Shown here piece after piece: positions 31,309-40,455 of a DNA stretch of 40,508 nt. A program made the position numbers and the translations under genes. How positions within the stretch are numbered: position 1 is the first letter of the stretch; the number at the start of each line of letters is the position of its first letter. The DNA is from an uncultured Eubacterium sp. (GTDB lineage Bacteria; Bacillota; Clostridia; Lachnospirales; Lachnospiraceae): NCBI GenBank assembly GCA_900552795.1, contig USBB01000023.1, forward strand, positions 1 to 40,508. The letters are read 5' to 3'. The notes under the pieces are model-generated. The model made no database searches. It saw nothing but the letters and a program-made list of their open reading frames with translations, and was not told the origin of the DNA.

Positions 31309-31356
31309 ATTATCGTACAATTTTTATATAAAATCAAGTGGTAGTAAAAATTGTAC
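31309..31356 (-). promoter_or_regulatory. AraC-gene promoter overlapping a 12-bp inverted repeat
   Basis: On the minus strand TTGATT (31337-31332), 17 bases and GATAAT (31314-31309) form a promoter for the AraC gene. A perfect inverted repeat, GTACAATTTTTA (31315-31326) and TAAAAATTGTAC (31345-31356), overlaps it, its centres about 30 bases apart (near three helical turns). Binding by the regulator here would give autoregulation and divergent control. Confidence 0.65.
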
Positions 31357-31489
31357 TATAACAAATAAAAATATTACTCACACAATAAATTTTTGGTTGT
31401 TAGAATGAACATAAAGAAACACATGCATGAGTTAAGAAACAAAACAATAACACAATAAACCTAAATATTAAATAAGGAGGTATTTATCT

Positions 31490-32890
31490 ATGAAAGAACA
31501 AAAGCAGTTCAGACCATTTGGTCTGAGAGACAAACTGGGTTACCTTTTCGGTGACTTTGGTAATGATTTCACATTTATTTTATCATCAAGCTTTCTTATG
31601 AAGTTTTACACTGATGTTATGGGGGTTGAGGCAGCAATAGTCGGTATTGTAATGATGGTTGCACGTTTTGTTGATGCCTTTACCGATGTAGCAATGGGAC
31701 GTATATGTGACAGAAGCAGGATGACACCTGTAGGAAAGTTTAAGCCGTGGATAAGAAGAATGTGCGCACCTGTTGCAATCGCATCATTTCTGATTTACCA
31801 GAGCGGATTGGCAGGGATGCCGATGGCATTTAAAATTGCATATTTATTTGTAACTTATATATTGTGGGGCTCAATTTTTTACACATCAATCAATATACCA
31901 TATGGCTCAATGGCATCAGCTATTTCATCAGAGCCAGGCGACAGACAGTCACTTTCTACATTCCGTACAATGGGCGGAACTTTGGCCGGCCTTATAATCG
32001 GTGCAGGTGTACCGCTTATAGCTTATGACAAGATTGACGGAAATGCAGTTCTTAATGGCGGAAGATTTACGGTAGTTGCAGGAGTATTCTCGCTGCTTGC
32101 AGTAGGCTGCTATCTTTTATGCTATTCGCTTACTACAGAGCGTGTAAGAACAGAGGCTTCAGCAGAGGCACAGAAGAACAACAGTATTCTTACAATGTTT
32201 AAGAATGCATTAAAAAACAGAGCACTTATATCAATCATAGTAGCTTCAATAGTAATGCTTTTGGCTCAGCTTACAATGCAGTCAATGGCTAACTATGTGT
32301 TCCCTAACTTCTACAGAAATTCAGATGCTCAGGCGGCTTCAACAGTTCTTATGATGGTGGGAATGCTTATAGCAGCAGCAGTGGCAAAACCTCTTGCAAA
32401 GAAATTCGGCAAGGCGGAGGTCAGTATCGTATCAAATCTTTCAGCAACAGTGGTTTGTATAGCATTGTTTATAATCAGACCTCAAAATGTATGGGTTTAT
32501 GTAGGTTTCCAGACACTTTGCTGGCTTGGACTCGGTATTTTCTCAATGGTTGTATGGGCTCTTATTACAGACGTAATTGACTATTCAGAGTTAAAGAACG
32601 GTATACGTGAGGATGGTTCTGTTTATGCACTTTATTCTTTTGCAAGAAAATTAGGTCAGGCAGCGTCAGCAGGACTTTCAGGTGCATTGCTTTCACTTGT
32701 TGGATATTCTCAGGCAACTGCATTTGAAGATAGTGTAGTAAACGGAATATTTAATATAGCAACACTTGTACCGGGTATCGGATTTTTACTTCTTGCATTG
32801 GTATTGTGGTTCTGGTATCCGCTTCACAAAAAGCAGGTTGATGCTAACGTAATTGCTCTTAAAGCTAAACATGAAAAAGAAGGACAATAA
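31490..32890 (+). CDS. GPH-family sugar:cation symporter
   Basis: This 466-residue membrane protein belongs to the glycoside-pentoside-hexuronide symporters (MelB/GusB/UidB type). The N-terminal FGLRDKLGYLFGDFGNDF and the VDAFTDVAMGRICDRS loop after span 2 are hallmarks. About 12 membrane spans follow, and the C-terminal half has ITDVIDYSELKNGIREDGSVY, another signature of the family. As first gene of the operon with a GH2 glycosidase and uxuAB, it most likely imports a uronide with H+ or Na+. ATG 31490 has AAGGAGG at 31474-31480. The start of its transcript could not be placed with confidence. Confidence 0.93.
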   Translation: MKEQKQFRPFGLRDKLGYLFGDFGNDFTFILSSSFLMKFYTDVMGVEAAIVGIVMMVARFVDAFTDVAMGRICDRSRMTPVGKFKPWIRRMCAPVAIASFLIYQSGLAGMPMAFKIAYLFVTYILWGSIFYTSINIPYGSMASAISSEPGDRQSLSTFRTMGGTLAGLIIGAGVPLIAYDKIDGNAVLNGGRFTVVAGVFSLLAVGCYLLCYSLTTERVRTEASAEAQKNNSILTMFKNALKNRALISIIVASIVMLLAQLTMQSMANYVFPNFYRNSDAQAASTVLMMVGMLIAAAVAKPLAKKFGKAEVSIVSNLSATVVCIALFIIRPQNVWVYVGFQTLCWLGLGIFSMVVWALITDVIDYSELKNGIREDGSVYALYSFARKLGQAASAGLSGALLSLVGYSQATAFEDSVVNGIFNIATLVPGIGFLLLALVLWFWYPLHKKQVDANVIALKAKHEKEGQ

Positions 32891-32953
32891 TTGGTTCGTT
32901 TTTACACTCTATATAAAATATAAAACACGGATTTAAAGGAAGGAGTAACAACT

Positions 32954-35188
32954 ATGAGAGAAATTATTAATTTTAATTTTAAATGGGCTTTTACTAAAAA
33001 TGCTTCGGAGGTTCCTGCAGAAATGCCTGAAAAATGGGATTTTGTAACACTTCCGCATAGCTGGAACAGCATTGACGGACAGGATGGCGGAAATGATTAT
33101 TACAGAGGCACGTGCTACTATGCAAAGGAGCTTGCAAAGCCTGATTTGCCGGAAGCAGACAGATATTATCTTGAAATTAAGGGTGCAAATTCATCTGCTG
33201 ATGTATATGTAAACGGAAAAAAATTAGCTCATCATGACGGAGGATATTCAACATGGAGAGTTGATATGACAGATGCGCTTGACAAAGAGAATTTAATCGT
33301 AATTGCGGTTGATAACTCAGAGAACGACAGAGTTTATCCTCAGATGGCAGATTTTACATTTTATGGCGGTTTATATAGGGATGTAAATATAATTGCTGTA
33401 AGTGAATCGCATTTTGATCTCGATTATTTCGGAGGTCCTGGTATAAAGGTAACACCAAAGATTGAGGAAAATGACGCAGATGTGGAAGTCGAGGTATATA
33501 TCACAAATCCGAAGAGCGGACAGGAGCTTTCTTATACAATTTTTGATAATGAGGGAAATGAGGTTGCAAAGTTATCAGTTCCTGTTTCAGAGACAAGCAC
33601 GACTTTCAATATAAAAGATGTGCATTTATGGAACGGAAAGAAAGATCCATATCTGTATACAGCAGAGGTTTTATTAAAGGAAAATGATGAGGTAATTGAT
33701 AATGTGAGTACACGCTTCGGATGCCGTACATTTAAGATTGATCCTGAGGAGGGATTTATATTAAATGGTGAGAAGTATCCTTTGAGAGGTGTTTCACGCC
33801 ATCAGGACAGATGGGGATATGGAAATGCACTTCTTCCTGAACATCACAGAGAAGACATAGATTTGATTTGCGAACTCGGAGCAACAACAATAAGACTTGC
33901 ACATTATCAGCATGACCAGTATTTCTACGATTTGTGTGATGAGAGAGGTCTTGTTATATGGGCTGAAATTCCTTATATTTCAAAGCATATGCCAAACGGA
34001 AGAGAAAATACAATTTCTCAGATGAAGGAGCTTGTTACACAGAATTATAATCATCCGAGTATTGTGGTATGGGGTCTTTCTAATGAAATTAGTATGACAG
34101 CAGTAGATAATGATGATATGCTTGACAATCATAAGGTGTTAAATGACATGGTTCATGAGATGGATAGTACGAGACTTACAACGATTGCATGTGTATCAAT
34201 GTGTGATATTCATGACCCATATGTTCAGATACCTGACGTAGTTTCATATAATCACTATTTTGGCTGGTATGGCGGAGATACATCAATGAACGGACCTTGG
34301 TTTGACAAATTCCATGAAGAATTTCCAAACATTCCAATTGGTGTGAGTGAATATGGCTGTGAGGCACTCAACTGGCATACATCAGACCCGCAGCAGGGAG
34401 ATTACACAGAAGAGTATCAGGCTTATTACCATGAGGAGCTTATTAAGCAGCTTTATACAAGACCTTATATATGGGCAACACATGTATGGAATATGTTCGA
34501 TTTTGGCGCTGATGCAAGAAATGAGGGCGGTGAGAACGGGCAGAATCATAAAGGCCTTATGACATTTGACAGAAAATATAAGAAAGATGCATTTTATGCA
34601 TATAAGGCATGGCTTTCAGATGAACCATTTGTACACATTTGCGGAAAGCGTTATGTTGACAGGGTTGAGGATGTGACTAAGGTTACAGTATATTCAAATC
34701 TTCCGGAGGTTGAGCTTTTTGTAAATGGAGAAAGCCTTGGAAAGCAGGAAAGCAAGGAGCATTTCTTCTACTTTGAAGTTCCGAATAAAGGATTATCAAA
34801 ACTTACTGCTGTTGCAGGCGATTGTAAAGATGAAAGTATAATAAATAAGGTAGACAAATTTAACGAAGATTACAGATTAAAGGAAAAGAGTGCAATTCTT
34901 AACTGGTTTGATATTACGGCTCCTGAAGGATATTTATCACTTAATGATAAAGTGAGTGACATAATGCTTCACGAGGATGGAAGAAAATTGTTTATGGGAA
35001 TTGTAGGCGGATTCGGACAGGGTTCGGATGTAAAACCGGCTGGCTTTGAAATGAATGAGGGCATGATGAAGATGATGGGTGGATTTACGCTTATACGTCT
35101 TGTAGGTATGCTTGGTACTGCCGGAGTTAAGGTTACAAAGGAGCAGCTTTTAGCTTTAAACGCAGAGTTAAATAAGATTAAAAAGTAA
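32954..35188 (+). CDS. Glycoside hydrolase family 2 (beta-galactosidase/beta-glucuronidase type)
   Basis: This 744-residue cytosolic enzyme has GH2 sugar-binding, immunoglobulin-like and TIM-barrel domains in order. The acid/base is E378 in GLSNEIS, the nucleophile E466 in GVSEYGCE, and NHKG at 531-534 with YNHYFGWY forms the acid-sugar-type pocket also seen in some galactosidases. No signal peptide. Context (GPH transporter before, uxuA and uxuB after) favours release of a hexuronic acid from an imported beta-uronide. The region after residue 570 (SDEPFVHICGKRY) looks like beta-galactosidases, so specificity is undecided. The last 90 or so residues form an extra Met-rich helical tail. Confidence 0.9.
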   Translation: MREIINFNFKWAFTKNASEVPAEMPEKWDFVTLPHSWNSIDGQDGGNDYYRGTCYYAKELAKPDLPEADRYYLEIKGANSSADVYVNGKKLAHHDGGYSTWRVDMTDALDKENLIVIAVDNSENDRVYPQMADFTFYGGLYRDVNIIAVSESHFDLDYFGGPGIKVTPKIEENDADVEVEVYITNPKSGQELSYTIFDNEGNEVAKLSVPVSETSTTFNIKDVHLWNGKKDPYLYTAEVLLKENDEVIDNVSTRFGCRTFKIDPEEGFILNGEKYPLRGVSRHQDRWGYGNALLPEHHREDIDLICELGATTIRLAHYQHDQYFYDLCDERGLVIWAEIPYISKHMPNGRENTISQMKELVTQNYNHPSIVVWGLSNEISMTAVDNDDMLDNHKVLNDMVHEMDSTRLTTIACVSMCDIHDPYVQIPDVVSYNHYFGWYGGDTSMNGPWFDKFHEEFPNIPIGVSEYGCEALNWHTSDPQQGDYTEEYQAYYHEELIKQLYTRPYIWATHVWNMFDFGADARNEGGENGQNHKGLMTFDRKYKKDAFYAYKAWLSDEPFVHICGKRYVDRVEDVTKVTVYSNLPEVELFVNGESLGKQESKEHFFYFEVPNKGLSKLTAVAGDCKDESIINKVDKFNEDYRLKEKSAILNWFDITAPEGYLSLNDKVSDIMLHEDGRKLFMGIVGGFGQGSDVKPAGFEMNEGMMKMMGGFTLIRLVGMLGTAGVKVTKEQLLALNAELNKIKK

Positions 35189-35209
35189 TATTTTTGAAGC
35201 TTTGGACAT

Positions 35210-35247
35210 GCGGAATTTGTATCTTTGGCAATTGATGCAGATTCCGC
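35210..35247 (+). other. GCGGAAT inverted repeat before uxuA
   Basis: GCGGAAT (35210-35216) pairs with ATTCCGC (35241-35247) across a 24-base loop in the GH2-uxuA gap. It is weak as a hairpin and has no T run. The same heptamer pair, in opposite order, occurs after purB. Confidence 0.35.
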
Positions 35248-35287
35248 GATTGAATTAAAAATATGTGCAGGAATGGAGGATGTTAAT

Positions 35288-36361
35288 ATGGAAATGACAT
35301 TAAGATGGTACGGTTCTAAATTTGATACGGTAACGCTTAAGCAGATAAGGCAGATACCGGGTGTTACAGGCGTTATTACTACATTGTATGATACAGAGCC
35401 GGGAGAGGTGTGGAGCCGTGAACGCATACGTGCTTTAAAAGATGAGGTTGCAGCTGCCGGTATGCATATTGCCGGAATTGAGAGTGTGAATATACATGAT
35501 GCGATTAAGACAGGGGCACCGGAGAGAGAGCAGTATATTGCAAATTATATAGAAACTCTTGAAAATCTGGGTAAAGAAGATATTCATCTTGTCTGCTATA
35601 ATTTCATGCCTGTGTTTGACTGGACACGTACTGAGCTTGCAAGGTTAAGACCGGATGGTTCTACGGTTCTTGCTTACACACAGGAAGCAGTTGATGCACT
35701 TGATCCTGAAAAGATGTTTGATTCAATTTCAAAGGACATGAACGGTACTATTATGCCGGGCTGGGAGCCTGAGAGAATGGCCCGTGTTAAAGAGCTTTTT
35801 GAAATGTATAAGGATATTGACGATGACAAACTTTTTGAGAATTTAAAATATTTTCTTGAAAAAATCATGCCGGTTTGTGATAAGTATGATATAAATATGG
35901 CTATTCATCCTGATGACCCGGCGTGGAGTGTATTCGGACTTCCGCGTATAATAATTAATAAGACAAATATACTCCGCATGATGAAAATGGTTGATAATCC
36001 TCATAATGGCGTTACATTCTGTTCTGGTTCATATGGTACAAATCTTTCAAATGACCTTCCGGACATGATTCGTTCGCTTAAAGGAAGAATACATTTTGCT
36101 CATGTAAGAAATCTTAAATTCAACAGTCCTACAGATTTTGAGGAGGCGGCTCATCTTTCTTCGGACGGAACATTTGATATGTATGAAATAATGAAAGCGC
36201 TTTATGACATCGGTTTTGATGGTCCTATACGTCCTGACCACGGACGCATGATATGGGATGAAGTTGCAATGCCGGGCTATGGTCTTTATGACAGAGCTTT
36301 GGGCGCGGCATATCTTAACGGTTTGTGGGAAGCTATTGAGAAAGAAGGTGCGCGGAAATGA
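35288..36361 (+). CDS. uxuA: Mannonate dehydratase
   Basis: This 357-residue enzyme converts D-mannonate to 2-keto-3-deoxygluconate in glucuronate breakdown. It matches UxuA from the start (MTLRWYGSKFDTVTLKQIRQIPGVTGVI, here cited only as TLRWYG and RQIPGVTGVI) to the end (GYGLYDRALGAAYLNGLWEA). The metal-binding residues of the TIM barrel fit MAIHPDDPAW, FCSGSYG, HFAHVRN and RPDHGRMIW. ATG 35288 has GGAGG at 35275-35279; a longer reading from 35225 passes through an inverted repeat. Its TGA overlaps the ATG of uxuB by 4 bases (ATGA), so the two are translationally coupled. Confidence 0.96.
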   Translation: MEMTLRWYGSKFDTVTLKQIRQIPGVTGVITTLYDTEPGEVWSRERIRALKDEVAAAGMHIAGIESVNIHDAIKTGAPEREQYIANYIETLENLGKEDIHLVCYNFMPVFDWTRTELARLRPDGSTVLAYTQEAVDALDPEKMFDSISKDMNGTIMPGWEPERMARVKELFEMYKDIDDDKLFENLKYFLEKIMPVCDKYDINMAIHPDDPAWSVFGLPRIIINKTNILRMMKMVDNPHNGVTFCSGSYGTNLSNDLPDMIRSLKGRIHFAHVRNLKFNSPTDFEEAAHLSSDGTFDMYEIMKALYDIGFDGPIRPDHGRMIWDEVAMPGYGLYDRALGAAYLNGLWEAIEKEGARK

Positions 36362-38004
36362 GCAATAAAATGGAGTTGACTAAGAATGGATTGGAAAACA
36401 GACAGGCTTGGGAAAGTGCCGGCTATATTCTTCCAAAATTCGACAGGGAAGAGGTTGTAAAGAAAACAAAAGAAAATCCATTCTGGATACATTTTGGCGC
36501 CGGCAATATATTCCGTGCATTTCAGGCTAACGTTGTGCAGCAGCTTTTAAATCAGGGAATTTTGGACAGGGGATTAATTGTTGCGGAAGGGTATGACTAT
36601 GAGATAGTTGAAAAAATGAACCGTCCGCATGATGAATACACTATTCTTGTGACATTAAAGGCAGACGGTAATGTTGAAAAGACTGTTATTGGAAGTGTAT
36701 GCGAGTCATGTGTTCTTGATTCTGCAAATGAAAAAGAATACAGCAGACTTAAGCAGATTTTTTCAAAATCTTCACTGCAGATGGCGACATTTACAATTAC
36801 TGAAAAAGGCTATAGTCTTGTAAATGGTAAGGGGGATATATTGCCTGATGTAGCGGCAGATTTTGAAGCCGGACCTGAAAGACCTGCAAGTTATATCGGT
36901 AAGGTTACATCGCTTTTATATACACGTTTTAAAAACGGGGCAGAGCCTATAGCAATGGTCAGCATGGATAACTGCTCACATAACGGTGATAAGCTTTATG
37001 ACGCAGTAAAGGCATTTGCTGAAAAATGGACTCAGAACGGGCTTGCAGACAAGGGATTTCTTGATTATGTAACTAAGAAAGAAAAAGTTACATTTCCGTG
37101 GACAATGATTGACAAGATAACTCCGAGACCTGATACATCCGTCGAGCAGATATTAAAAAATGATGGAATAGAAGGACTTGAGCCTGTAATCACCTCAAAA
37201 AACACGTATGTTGCACCGTTTGTAAATGCGGAGGAATGTGAGTATCTCGTTATAGAGGATAAATTTCCAAACAAAAGACCTGAGCTTGAAAAGGGCGGAC
37301 TGATGTTTGCCGATAAGGAGATTGTTGATAAGGTTGAGAAGATGAAAGTCTGCACATGCTTAAATCCTTTGCATACAACGCTTGCTGTATTCGGATGCCT
37401 TCTTGGATATACAAAGATTTCCGAAGAAATGAAAGATGAGCAGCTAAAGAAGCTTGTTGAGCATATAGGATATCAGGAGGGACTTCCTGTTGTTGTAAAT
37501 CCGGGAGTTATAAATCCTAAAGATTTTATAGATACAGTGCTTAACGTAAGATTTCCGAATCCTTTCATGCCTGACACACCTCAAAGAATTGCGACAGATA
37601 CATCGCAGAAGCTTGCTATTCGTTTTGGCGAAACAATAAAGGCATACGATGCAGCCCCAGACAGAAATGTAAGTGATTTGAAATTTATTCCGCTTGTATT
37701 TGCTGGCTGGTTAAGATATCTTCTGGCTGTTGATGATGAGGGCAGAGATTTTGAGTTAAGTCCTGATCCTATGCTTAGTTCCGTATGCTCGTATGTATCA
37801 GTATTTAAGGATAAAATCGGAAGTGGTGAAGAAATCAGTGAAGAAGAAACTTTAAAACAATTAGAACCGGTGCTTAGTGATTCTAAAATATTCGGTGTTA
37901 ATCTTTTTGATGTAGGTTTGGCATCTCTTGTATGTAAGTACTTTATAAGTATGATTAAAGGTAAAGGTGCTGTAAGAGATACATTAAAAAAATATATCTA
38001 TTGA
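36358..38004 (+). CDS. uxuB: Fructuronate reductase (mannitol dehydrogenase family)
   Basis: This 548-residue NAD-dependent polyol dehydrogenase reduces fructuronate to mannonate, the substrate of the adjacent UxuA. An N-terminal Rossmann fold has WIHFGAGNIFRAFQ. The middle part carries the family Lys-containing segment near MIDKITPRPD and, further on, the CLNPLHTTLAVFGCLLGY helix. It is longer than the enterobacterial enzyme (about 486 residues), as is common in Clostridia. The start overlaps the uxuA stop (ATGA). Assignment as fructuronate rather than mannitol or tagaturonate enzyme rests on linkage to uxuA. The promoter of purC begins within its stop region. Confidence 0.92.
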   Translation: MSNKMELTKNGLENRQAWESAGYILPKFDREEVVKKTKENPFWIHFGAGNIFRAFQANVVQQLLNQGILDRGLIVAEGYDYEIVEKMNRPHDEYTILVTLKADGNVEKTVIGSVCESCVLDSANEKEYSRLKQIFSKSSLQMATFTITEKGYSLVNGKGDILPDVAADFEAGPERPASYIGKVTSLLYTRFKNGAEPIAMVSMDNCSHNGDKLYDAVKAFAEKWTQNGLADKGFLDYVTKKEKVTFPWTMIDKITPRPDTSVEQILKNDGIEGLEPVITSKNTYVAPFVNAEECEYLVIEDKFPNKRPELEKGGLMFADKEIVDKVEKMKVCTCLNPLHTTLAVFGCLLGYTKISEEMKDEQLKKLVEHIGYQEGLPVVVNPGVINPKDFIDTVLNVRFPNPFMPDTPQRIATDTSQKLAIRFGETIKAYDAAPDRNVSDLKFIPLVFAGWLRYLLAVDDEGRDFELSPDPMLSSVCSYVSVFKDKIGSGEEISEEETLKQLEPVLSDSKIFGVNLFDVGLASLVCKYFISMIKGKGAVRDTLKKYIY

Positions 38005-38029
38005 TTTTGTATTGACACTGGTATATAAT
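38001..38029 (+). promoter_or_regulatory. Promoter of purC
   Basis: TTGATT (38001-38006), overlapping the uxuB stop, 17 bases and TATAAT (38024-38029). A second possibility uses TTGACA (38012-38017), 17 bases and TATGCT (38035-38040). Both fall in the 91-base gap before purC. No purine riboswitch is visible. Confidence 0.7.
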
Positions 38030-38095
38030 TCCATTATGCTTGCGGCAGTTTGTCTGCATTCATATAACTATTGAAGAAAAGGATGGAAACTAAAC

Positions 38096-38803
38096 ATGAA
38101 AAAGTTGGATTTACTTTATGAAGGTAAAGCAAAGAAAGTTTACACTACTGAAGATCCCGATGTTTTAATCGTTGATTACAAGGATGATGCGACAGCATTT
38201 AATGGCCTTAAAAAAGGTACAATCGTTGGCAAGGGTGCAATCAATAATAGAATGACAAACTTCCTGTTTAAGAAGATGGAAGAAAAGGGTGTTCCAACAC
38301 ATTTAGTTGAAGAATTAAGCGACAGAGAGACAGCAGTTAAGAGGGTAGAAATTGTACCTCTTGAAGTTATTATAAGAAATGTGGCTGCCGGAAGTTTTTC
38401 GAAGAAGCTTGCTGTTGAGGAGGGTACTGTACTTAAGTGTCCTACTTTGGAATTCAGCTATAAGAATGATGATTTAGGTGATCCATTTATTAACTCATAT
38501 TATGCATTAGGCCTTGGTCTTGCAACACAGGAAGAAATCGATAAGATTACAGAGTACGCATTCAAGGTTAATGAAGTTTTGATTGATTACTTTAAGGGAA
38601 TCGGTATTGAGCTTGTTGACTTTAAGATTGAATTCGGACGCTATAAGGGTGATATAATACTTGCTGATGAAATTTCACCTGACACATGCCGTCTTTGGGA
38701 TATCAATACAAGAGAAAAGCTTGATAAGGATAGATTCAGAAGAGATTTAGGTAATGTTGAAGATGCATATCAGGAAGTATTTAAGAGACTTGGTATTCAG
38801 TAA
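38096..38803 (+). CDS. purC: SAICAR synthetase
   Basis: This 235-residue ATP-dependent ligase joins CAIR and aspartate to form SAICAR in purine synthesis. The N-terminal LLYEGKAKKVY, the DDATAFNG loop, RNVAAGSF and ILADEISPDTCRLWD match PurC closely, and length is that of the compact bacterial enzyme. ATG 38096 has AAAGGATGG upstream. purB follows 23 bases after the stop, so the two are likely one transcript. Both enzymes handle succinyl intermediates in turn: PurB acts directly on the PurC product. Confidence 0.97.
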   Translation: MKKLDLLYEGKAKKVYTTEDPDVLIVDYKDDATAFNGLKKGTIVGKGAINNRMTNFLFKKMEEKGVPTHLVEELSDRETAVKRVEIVPLEVIIRNVAAGSFSKKLAVEEGTVLKCPTLEFSYKNDDLGDPFINSYYALGLGLATQEEIDKITEYAFKVNEVLIDYFKGIGIELVDFKIEFGRYKGDIILADEISPDTCRLWDINTREKLDKDRFRRDLGNVEDAYQEVFKRLGIQ

Positions 38804-38826
38804 ATAATGCAGAAAGGCGGATGGAT

Positions 38827-40257
38827 ATGAACGACAGATATCAGACACCACTTGCGGAAAGATATGCAAGCAAAGAAATGCAGTATATTTTTTCACCTGA
38901 TATGAAGTTTAAAACATGGAGAAGACTTTGGATAGCTTTGGCTGAGACAGAAAAGGAGCTTGGTCTTTCCATAACTGATGAGCAGATAGAGGAATTAAAG
39001 GCAAATAAAGACAATATTAACTATGAAGATGCTAAAAAGCGTGAAAAAGAAGTAAGACACGATGTTATGTCACATGTTTACGCATATGGACTTCAGTGCC
39101 CTAAGGCAAAGGGAATTATACATCTTGGAGCTACTTCATGCTATGTAGGTGACAATACTGATATTATTGTTATGACAGAAGCATTAAAGCTTGTTCGCAA
39201 AAAGCTTCTAAATGTTATAAATGAGCTTTCAAAATTTGCAGATAAATATAAGGCGCTTCCTACACTCGCATTTACACATTTTCAGCCAGCACAGCCTACA
39301 ACTGTAGGTAAGAGAGCAACACTCTGGCTTAATGAGCTTGTGATGGATTTGGAAGATGTAGATTATGTATTATCTACAATGAAGCTTTTGGGATGTAAGG
39401 GTACAACAGGTACACAGGCTTCATTCCTTGAATTATTCAATGGTGACCATGAAAAGATTTCTCAGATTGATAAAAAAATAGCTTCTAAGATGGGATTCGA
39501 TGAATGTGTTCCTGTTTCAGGACAGACATATTCAAGAAAGGTTGATACAAGAGTACTTAATGTGCTTGCAGGAATTGCAGCGAGTGCTCATAAATTCTCA
39601 AATGATATACGTCTTTTACAGCATTTGAAGGAAGTAGAGGAGCCATTTGAAAAGTCACAGATTGGTTCATCAGCCATGGCTTATAAGAGAAATCCTATGA
39701 GAAGTGAAAGAATAGCATCTTTGGCAGATTATGTTATCTGTGATGCTCTTAATCCTGCCATTGTATCTTCGACACAGTGGTTTGAAAGAACACTTGACGA
39801 TTCAGCTAACAAGAGACTTTCAGTTCCTGAGGGCTTCCTTGCTGTAGATGGAATACTTGATTTATATTTAAATGTTGTAGACGGACTTGTAGTATATGAA
39901 AAGGTTATCGAGAGAAGACTTATGTCAGAGCTTCCGTTTATGGCAACAGAAAATATTATGATGGATGCTGTTAAGGCTGGAGGAGACAGACAGGAGCTTC
40001 ATGAAAGAATACGTGAACTCTCAATGCAGGCAGGAAAGAGAGTTAAGCAGGAGGGACTTGATAACAATCTTCTTGAACTTATTGCTGCAGATACGATGTT
40101 TAATGTAACATTAGATGAGCTTAAGGCAAAATTAGATCCGTCAAAGTATGTAGGCCGCTCAAAAGAGCAGGTTGAAGAATATCTTGAGAATGTAATTAAG
40201 CCTATTCTTGCTGATAATAGTGATGAGCTCGGAATGACAGCAGAGATTAACGTATAA
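38827..40257 (+). CDS. purB: Adenylosuccinate lyase
   Basis: This 476-residue enzyme releases fumarate from SAICAR, the product of PurC, and from adenylosuccinate. It has the superfamily signature SSAMAYKRNPMRSE (with the mobile loop Ser), HLGATSCYVGDNTD, and catalytic His regions THFQPAQPTT and HDVMSHVYAY. It resembles the PurB form that is close in length to the human enzyme, which is common in Clostridia. ATG 38827 is chosen because AAAGGCGG (38813-38820) sits six bases upstream; ATG 38821 touches that site. A long stem-loop follows the stop. Confidence 0.96.
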   Translation: MNDRYQTPLAERYASKEMQYIFSPDMKFKTWRRLWIALAETEKELGLSITDEQIEELKANKDNINYEDAKKREKEVRHDVMSHVYAYGLQCPKAKGIIHLGATSCYVGDNTDIIVMTEALKLVRKKLLNVINELSKFADKYKALPTLAFTHFQPAQPTTVGKRATLWLNELVMDLEDVDYVLSTMKLLGCKGTTGTQASFLELFNGDHEKISQIDKKIASKMGFDECVPVSGQTYSRKVDTRVLNVLAGIAASAHKFSNDIRLLQHLKEVEEPFEKSQIGSSAMAYKRNPMRSERIASLADYVICDALNPAIVSSTQWFERTLDDSANKRLSVPEGFLAVDGILDLYLNVVDGLVVYEKVIERRLMSELPFMATENIMMDAVKAGGDRQELHERIRELSMQAGKRVKQEGLDNNLLELIAADTMFNVTLDELKAKLDPSKYVGRSKEQVEEYLENVIKPILADNSDELGMTAEINV

Positions 40258-40264
40258 TATTAAA

Positions 40265-40328
40265 GTGTCAAAAGGTCTGATTCCGCTTGCGTTTTTACAA
40301 AAGCGGAATAAAGACCTTGGGGCACGTT
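40265..40328 (+). other. Long stem-loop after purB
   Basis: AAGGTCT/AGACCTT (40272-40278 with 40312-40318) encloses ATTCCGCTT/AAGCGGAAT (40280-40288 with 40301-40309), and GTG/CAC may extend it. No T run follows, so it may be a 3'-end structure rather than a classical terminator. Confidence 0.6.
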
Positions 40329-40394
40329 CTAAAAAAGCTAAAAGCGGAGCATAATCTGTATAAAAAAATTTTTAAAAAAATTAATGAAAAGTGC

Positions 40395-40423
40395 TTGACA
40401 ATGCTAAGTTGTGATAGTATACT
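40395..40423 (+). promoter_or_regulatory. Promoter of the tRNA-Val transcript
   Basis: TTGACA (40395-40400), 17 bases and TATACT (40418-40423). The A/T tracts upstream (40365-40394) repeat the TTTTTAAAAAAATT and AAAAGTG pattern seen before the tRNA operon promoter at 5452. Confidence 0.88.
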
Positions 40424-40455
40424 ATACAAGTCAGTTCGTTTGAACAAGACTTTAT

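Noticed and set aside
34176..34562. Short frames on both strands within the GH2 gene
   Set aside because: They overlap the catalytic region of the GH2 enzyme and have no independent support.
38012..38029. TTGACA with the TATAAT at 38024 as one promoter
   Set aside because: The spacing is only 6 bases; TTGATT at 38001 fits that -10 box with 17 bases.
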